NCBI GenBank assembly: GCA_900549535.1
Contig: UROR01000106.1
Span: forward strand, 1-7,016
Origin: an uncultured Collinsella sp.
GTDB lineage: Bacteria; Actinomycetota; Coriobacteriia; Coriobacteriales; Coriobacteriaceae
Direction of reading: 5' to 3'
Length of the DNA stretch: 7,016 nucleotides
Shown: positions 5,871-7,016 of the stretch, one piece after another
How positions within the stretch are numbered: position 1 is the stretch's first letter
How the letters are laid out: the number at the start of each line of letters is the position of its first letter
Notes under the pieces: model-generated
What the model saw: only the letters and a program-made list of their open reading frames with translations
The model's database searches: none
Told to the model about the DNA's origin: nothing
Translations under genes and position numbers: made by a program

Positions 5871-7016
5871 ATGAAGGCAAAAGACCTGAAGAACTCGATC
5901 CTGCAAATGGCGGTTGAGGGAAAGCTCGTTCCACAAGACCCGAGTGATGAGCCCGCCAGCGTCCTGGTTGAGCGTATTCGTGAAGAGAAACACAAGCTTA
6001 TTGCTGAGGGTAAGGCCAAATTCCCGAAGGGCGGGGAGAGCATTATCTACATCGGTTCCGATGGCTCCCCCTATGAGAAGAGGGTGGATGCAAAAGGTCG
6101 CGTGTTGAGCGATAAGCGCATCGCGGACGAGGTGCCGTTTGAGGAGCTGCCCGAGGGGTGGTGCTGGACGAGGTTGGGCAATCTGCTCTCGCTCGTTTCG
6201 GACGGCACCCATAAAACACCCCAATATACTGAGTCTGGCGTCCTGTTTCTTTCGGTGCAAAACGTTTCTGGTGGCTCGTTCGACTTAACTAAAGTACGAT
6301 ACATCAGTCGGGAAACCCATGAAGATCTTTGTAGGCGAGTGAAACCTGGCCGCGGGGATATCTTGCTTTGTCGCATTGGAACTCTAGGCAAGCCGATTAT
6401 TGTTGACGTCGATTATGAATTCAGCATCTTTGTCAGCCTAGGGTTACTCCGACCAATATCCATAGCTATTGCAGAGTGGATTTGCTCGTGCATTGATTCT
6501 CCTGTTGGCTTCGCATGGATTGAGAAGGTCAAAGTCGGTGGCGGCACCCATACTTTCAAAATTAATCTTGGGGATATACCAGACTTCATCCTTCCCCTCC
6601 CGCCCCTCGCCGAGCAGCGCCGCATCGTCGAGCGCGTCGGCGAGCTCATGCCCCTGGTCGAGGAGTACGGCGAGCTCGAGGACGCCCGCGAGGCGCTCGA
6701 CGCCGCGCTGCCCGGCCGCCTGCGGAAGTCGGTGCTGCAGCTGGCGGTGCAGGGAGGGCTGGTGCCGCGGGACCCCGCAGACGAGCCCGCCGGCGTCCTG
6801 CTCGAGCGCATCCGAGGACAGCGCCGGCAGCTCGCAGCAGAGGGGAAGATGAAGGCCCCGAAGGGCGGCGAGTCGATCATCTTCGCCGGTTCCGATGGCC
6901 GCCGCTATGAGAAGAGGGTGGACGCAAAGGGCCGCGAGTCCGAGCCCGTCTGCATCGAGGACGAGATTCCGTTCGAGATACCCGAGGGCTGGGAGTGGGC
7001 GAGGCTCGAGAGCGTC
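5871..7016 (+). CDS. hsdS: Type I specificity subunit S, 3' end beyond the window
   Basis: The target-recognition subunit sets the two-part DNA site read by both methylation and cleavage. The frame is open for 382 codons to the window edge; type IB S proteins have about 590, so the second half of TRD2 and the terminal helix are missing. Layout: conserved region 1 (residues 6-77), then PFEELPEGWCW leading into TRD1 (about 93-245, with SDGTHKTPQY and GDILLCRIGTLG typical of Methylase_S domains). The PLPPLAEQRRIV motif (242-253) and a helical spacer follow (to about 283). Conserved region 2 (284-355) then repeats region 1, and IPEGWEW (369-375) opens TRD2. The ATG directly follows the hsdM stop (TAGATG), with GAGG at 5862-5865 serving as ribosome site inside hsdM, so translation is probably coupled. 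Composition is uneven: TRD1 is about 48% GC and the bases after 6600 about 78%, which points to recombination. Confidence 0.95.
   Translation, partial: MKAKDLKNSILQMAVEGKLVPQDPSDEPASVLVERIREEKHKLIAEGKAKFPKGGESIIYIGSDGSPYEKRVDAKGRVLSDKRIADEVPFEELPEGWCWTRLGNLLSLVSDGTHKTPQYTESGVLFLSVQNVSGGSFDLTKVRYISRETHEDLCRRVKPGRGDILLCRIGTLGKPIIVDVDYEFSIFVSLGLLRPISIAIAEWICSCIDSPVGFAWIEKVKVGGGTHTFKINLGDIPDFILPLPPLAEQRRIVERVGELMPLVEEYGELEDAREALDAALPGRLRKSVLQLAVQGGLVPRDPADEPAGVLLERIRGQRRQLAAEGKMKAPKGGESIIFAGSDGRRYEKRVDAKGRESEPVCIEDEIPFEIPEGWEWARLESV
5886..6101 (+). repeat. hsdS internal direct repeat, copy 1
   Basis: This 72-codon unit (HsdS residues 6-77) is repeated 834 bases downstream without gaps; 50 of 72 residues are identical. 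At DNA level the longest shared stretches include an 18-base identity at 6071-6088 and a 13-base identity at 6053-6065. The duplication is the usual twofold design of specificity subunits, one conserved region ahead of each TRD. It also supplies sequence for recombination. This copy is about 53% GC over its first 60 bases. Confidence 0.9.
6720..6935 (+). repeat. hsdS internal direct repeat, copy 2
   Basis: This is the second copy of the 72-codon conserved region (HsdS residues 284-355), in the same orientation as copy 1. Its protein is 69% identical to copy 1, but its base composition differs greatly: about 75% GC over the first 60 bases against 53% in the equivalent part of copy 1. The identical 18-base stretch recurs at 6905-6922. 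The contrast suggests that the two copies have different recent histories. Confidence 0.9.

Noticed and set aside
5860..5871. Frameshift or fusion between hsdM and hsdS
   Set aside because: The hsdM stop is immediately followed by the hsdS ATG in the next codon, and both proteins are complete at this junction; this is ordinary operon packing.
4872..6260. 462-residue open frame on the minus strand
   Set aside because: It lies antisense to hsdM and the start of hsdS, whose conserved motifs are unmistakable; its protein shows no recognisable domain, so it is a shadow of biased codon use.
6413..6880. 155-residue minus-strand and 127-residue plus-strand open frames in hsdS
   Set aside because: They are low-complexity, serine- or arginine-rich translations caused by the very high GC of this part of hsdS.
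5886..6935. Repeat pair interpreted as a mobile-element or attachment-site duplication
   Set aside because: The repeats encode the two conserved regions expected of every HsdS of this type, and no recombinase gene lies between them.

Overview
The window holds a type I restriction-modification operon, hsdR-hsdM-hsdS (2039 to the right edge). It is preceded by a separate two-gene cassette, 211-1513: a NERD-domain nuclease-like protein with a C-terminal membrane anchor, and a 100-residue single-pass membrane protein. At the far left the start of a gene on the minus strand (105 down to 1) encodes what looks like the first helices of an XRE-type helix-turn-helix regulator, divergent from the cassette. 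A 31-bp imperfect palindrome lies in the AT-rich region between them. The restriction genes resemble the type IB (EcoAI/EcoEI) group: a 777-residue HsdR with an EcoEI-type C-terminus, a 492-residue HsdM, and an HsdS with the layout conserved region / TRD1 / conserved region / TRD2. HsdS is cut by the window edge at codon 382.

Organism: the mixed composition (about 28-40% GC at the left edge, about 50% through the R and M genes, up to about 78% in the middle of hsdS), strong Shine-Dalgarno sites and the style of the HsdS conserved region fit an accessory island in a gut actinobacterium of the Coriobacteriia (Collinsella-like). This is an inference from general appearance, not a database result, and a Firmicute host is not excluded.

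Layout: 1-105 regulator start (minus); 106-210 divergent control region; 211-1206 NERD-TM protein; 1211-1513 small membrane protein; 1514-2038 a 525-base stretch with no confident gene, containing a possible decayed or frameshifted ORF, a G9 run that forms part of a hairpin, an 18-bp tandem duplication, and the presumed hsdR leader; 2039-4372 hsdR; 4392-5870 hsdM; 5871-7016 hsdS (partial).

How they work together: HsdS chooses the DNA target. HsdM2-HsdS methylates it. HsdR adds ATP-driven translocation and cleavage of unmodified DNA. R, M and S are tightly packed (19 bp between R and M, 0 bp between M and S) and probably co-transcribed. The regulator/NERD/membrane-protein cassette looks like an independently controlled accessory, possibly defensive, module beside the R-M system. 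The most notable features are the mosaic hsdS, with a sharp rise in GC at about 6590, and the unassigned NERD-plus-membrane-protein cassette.
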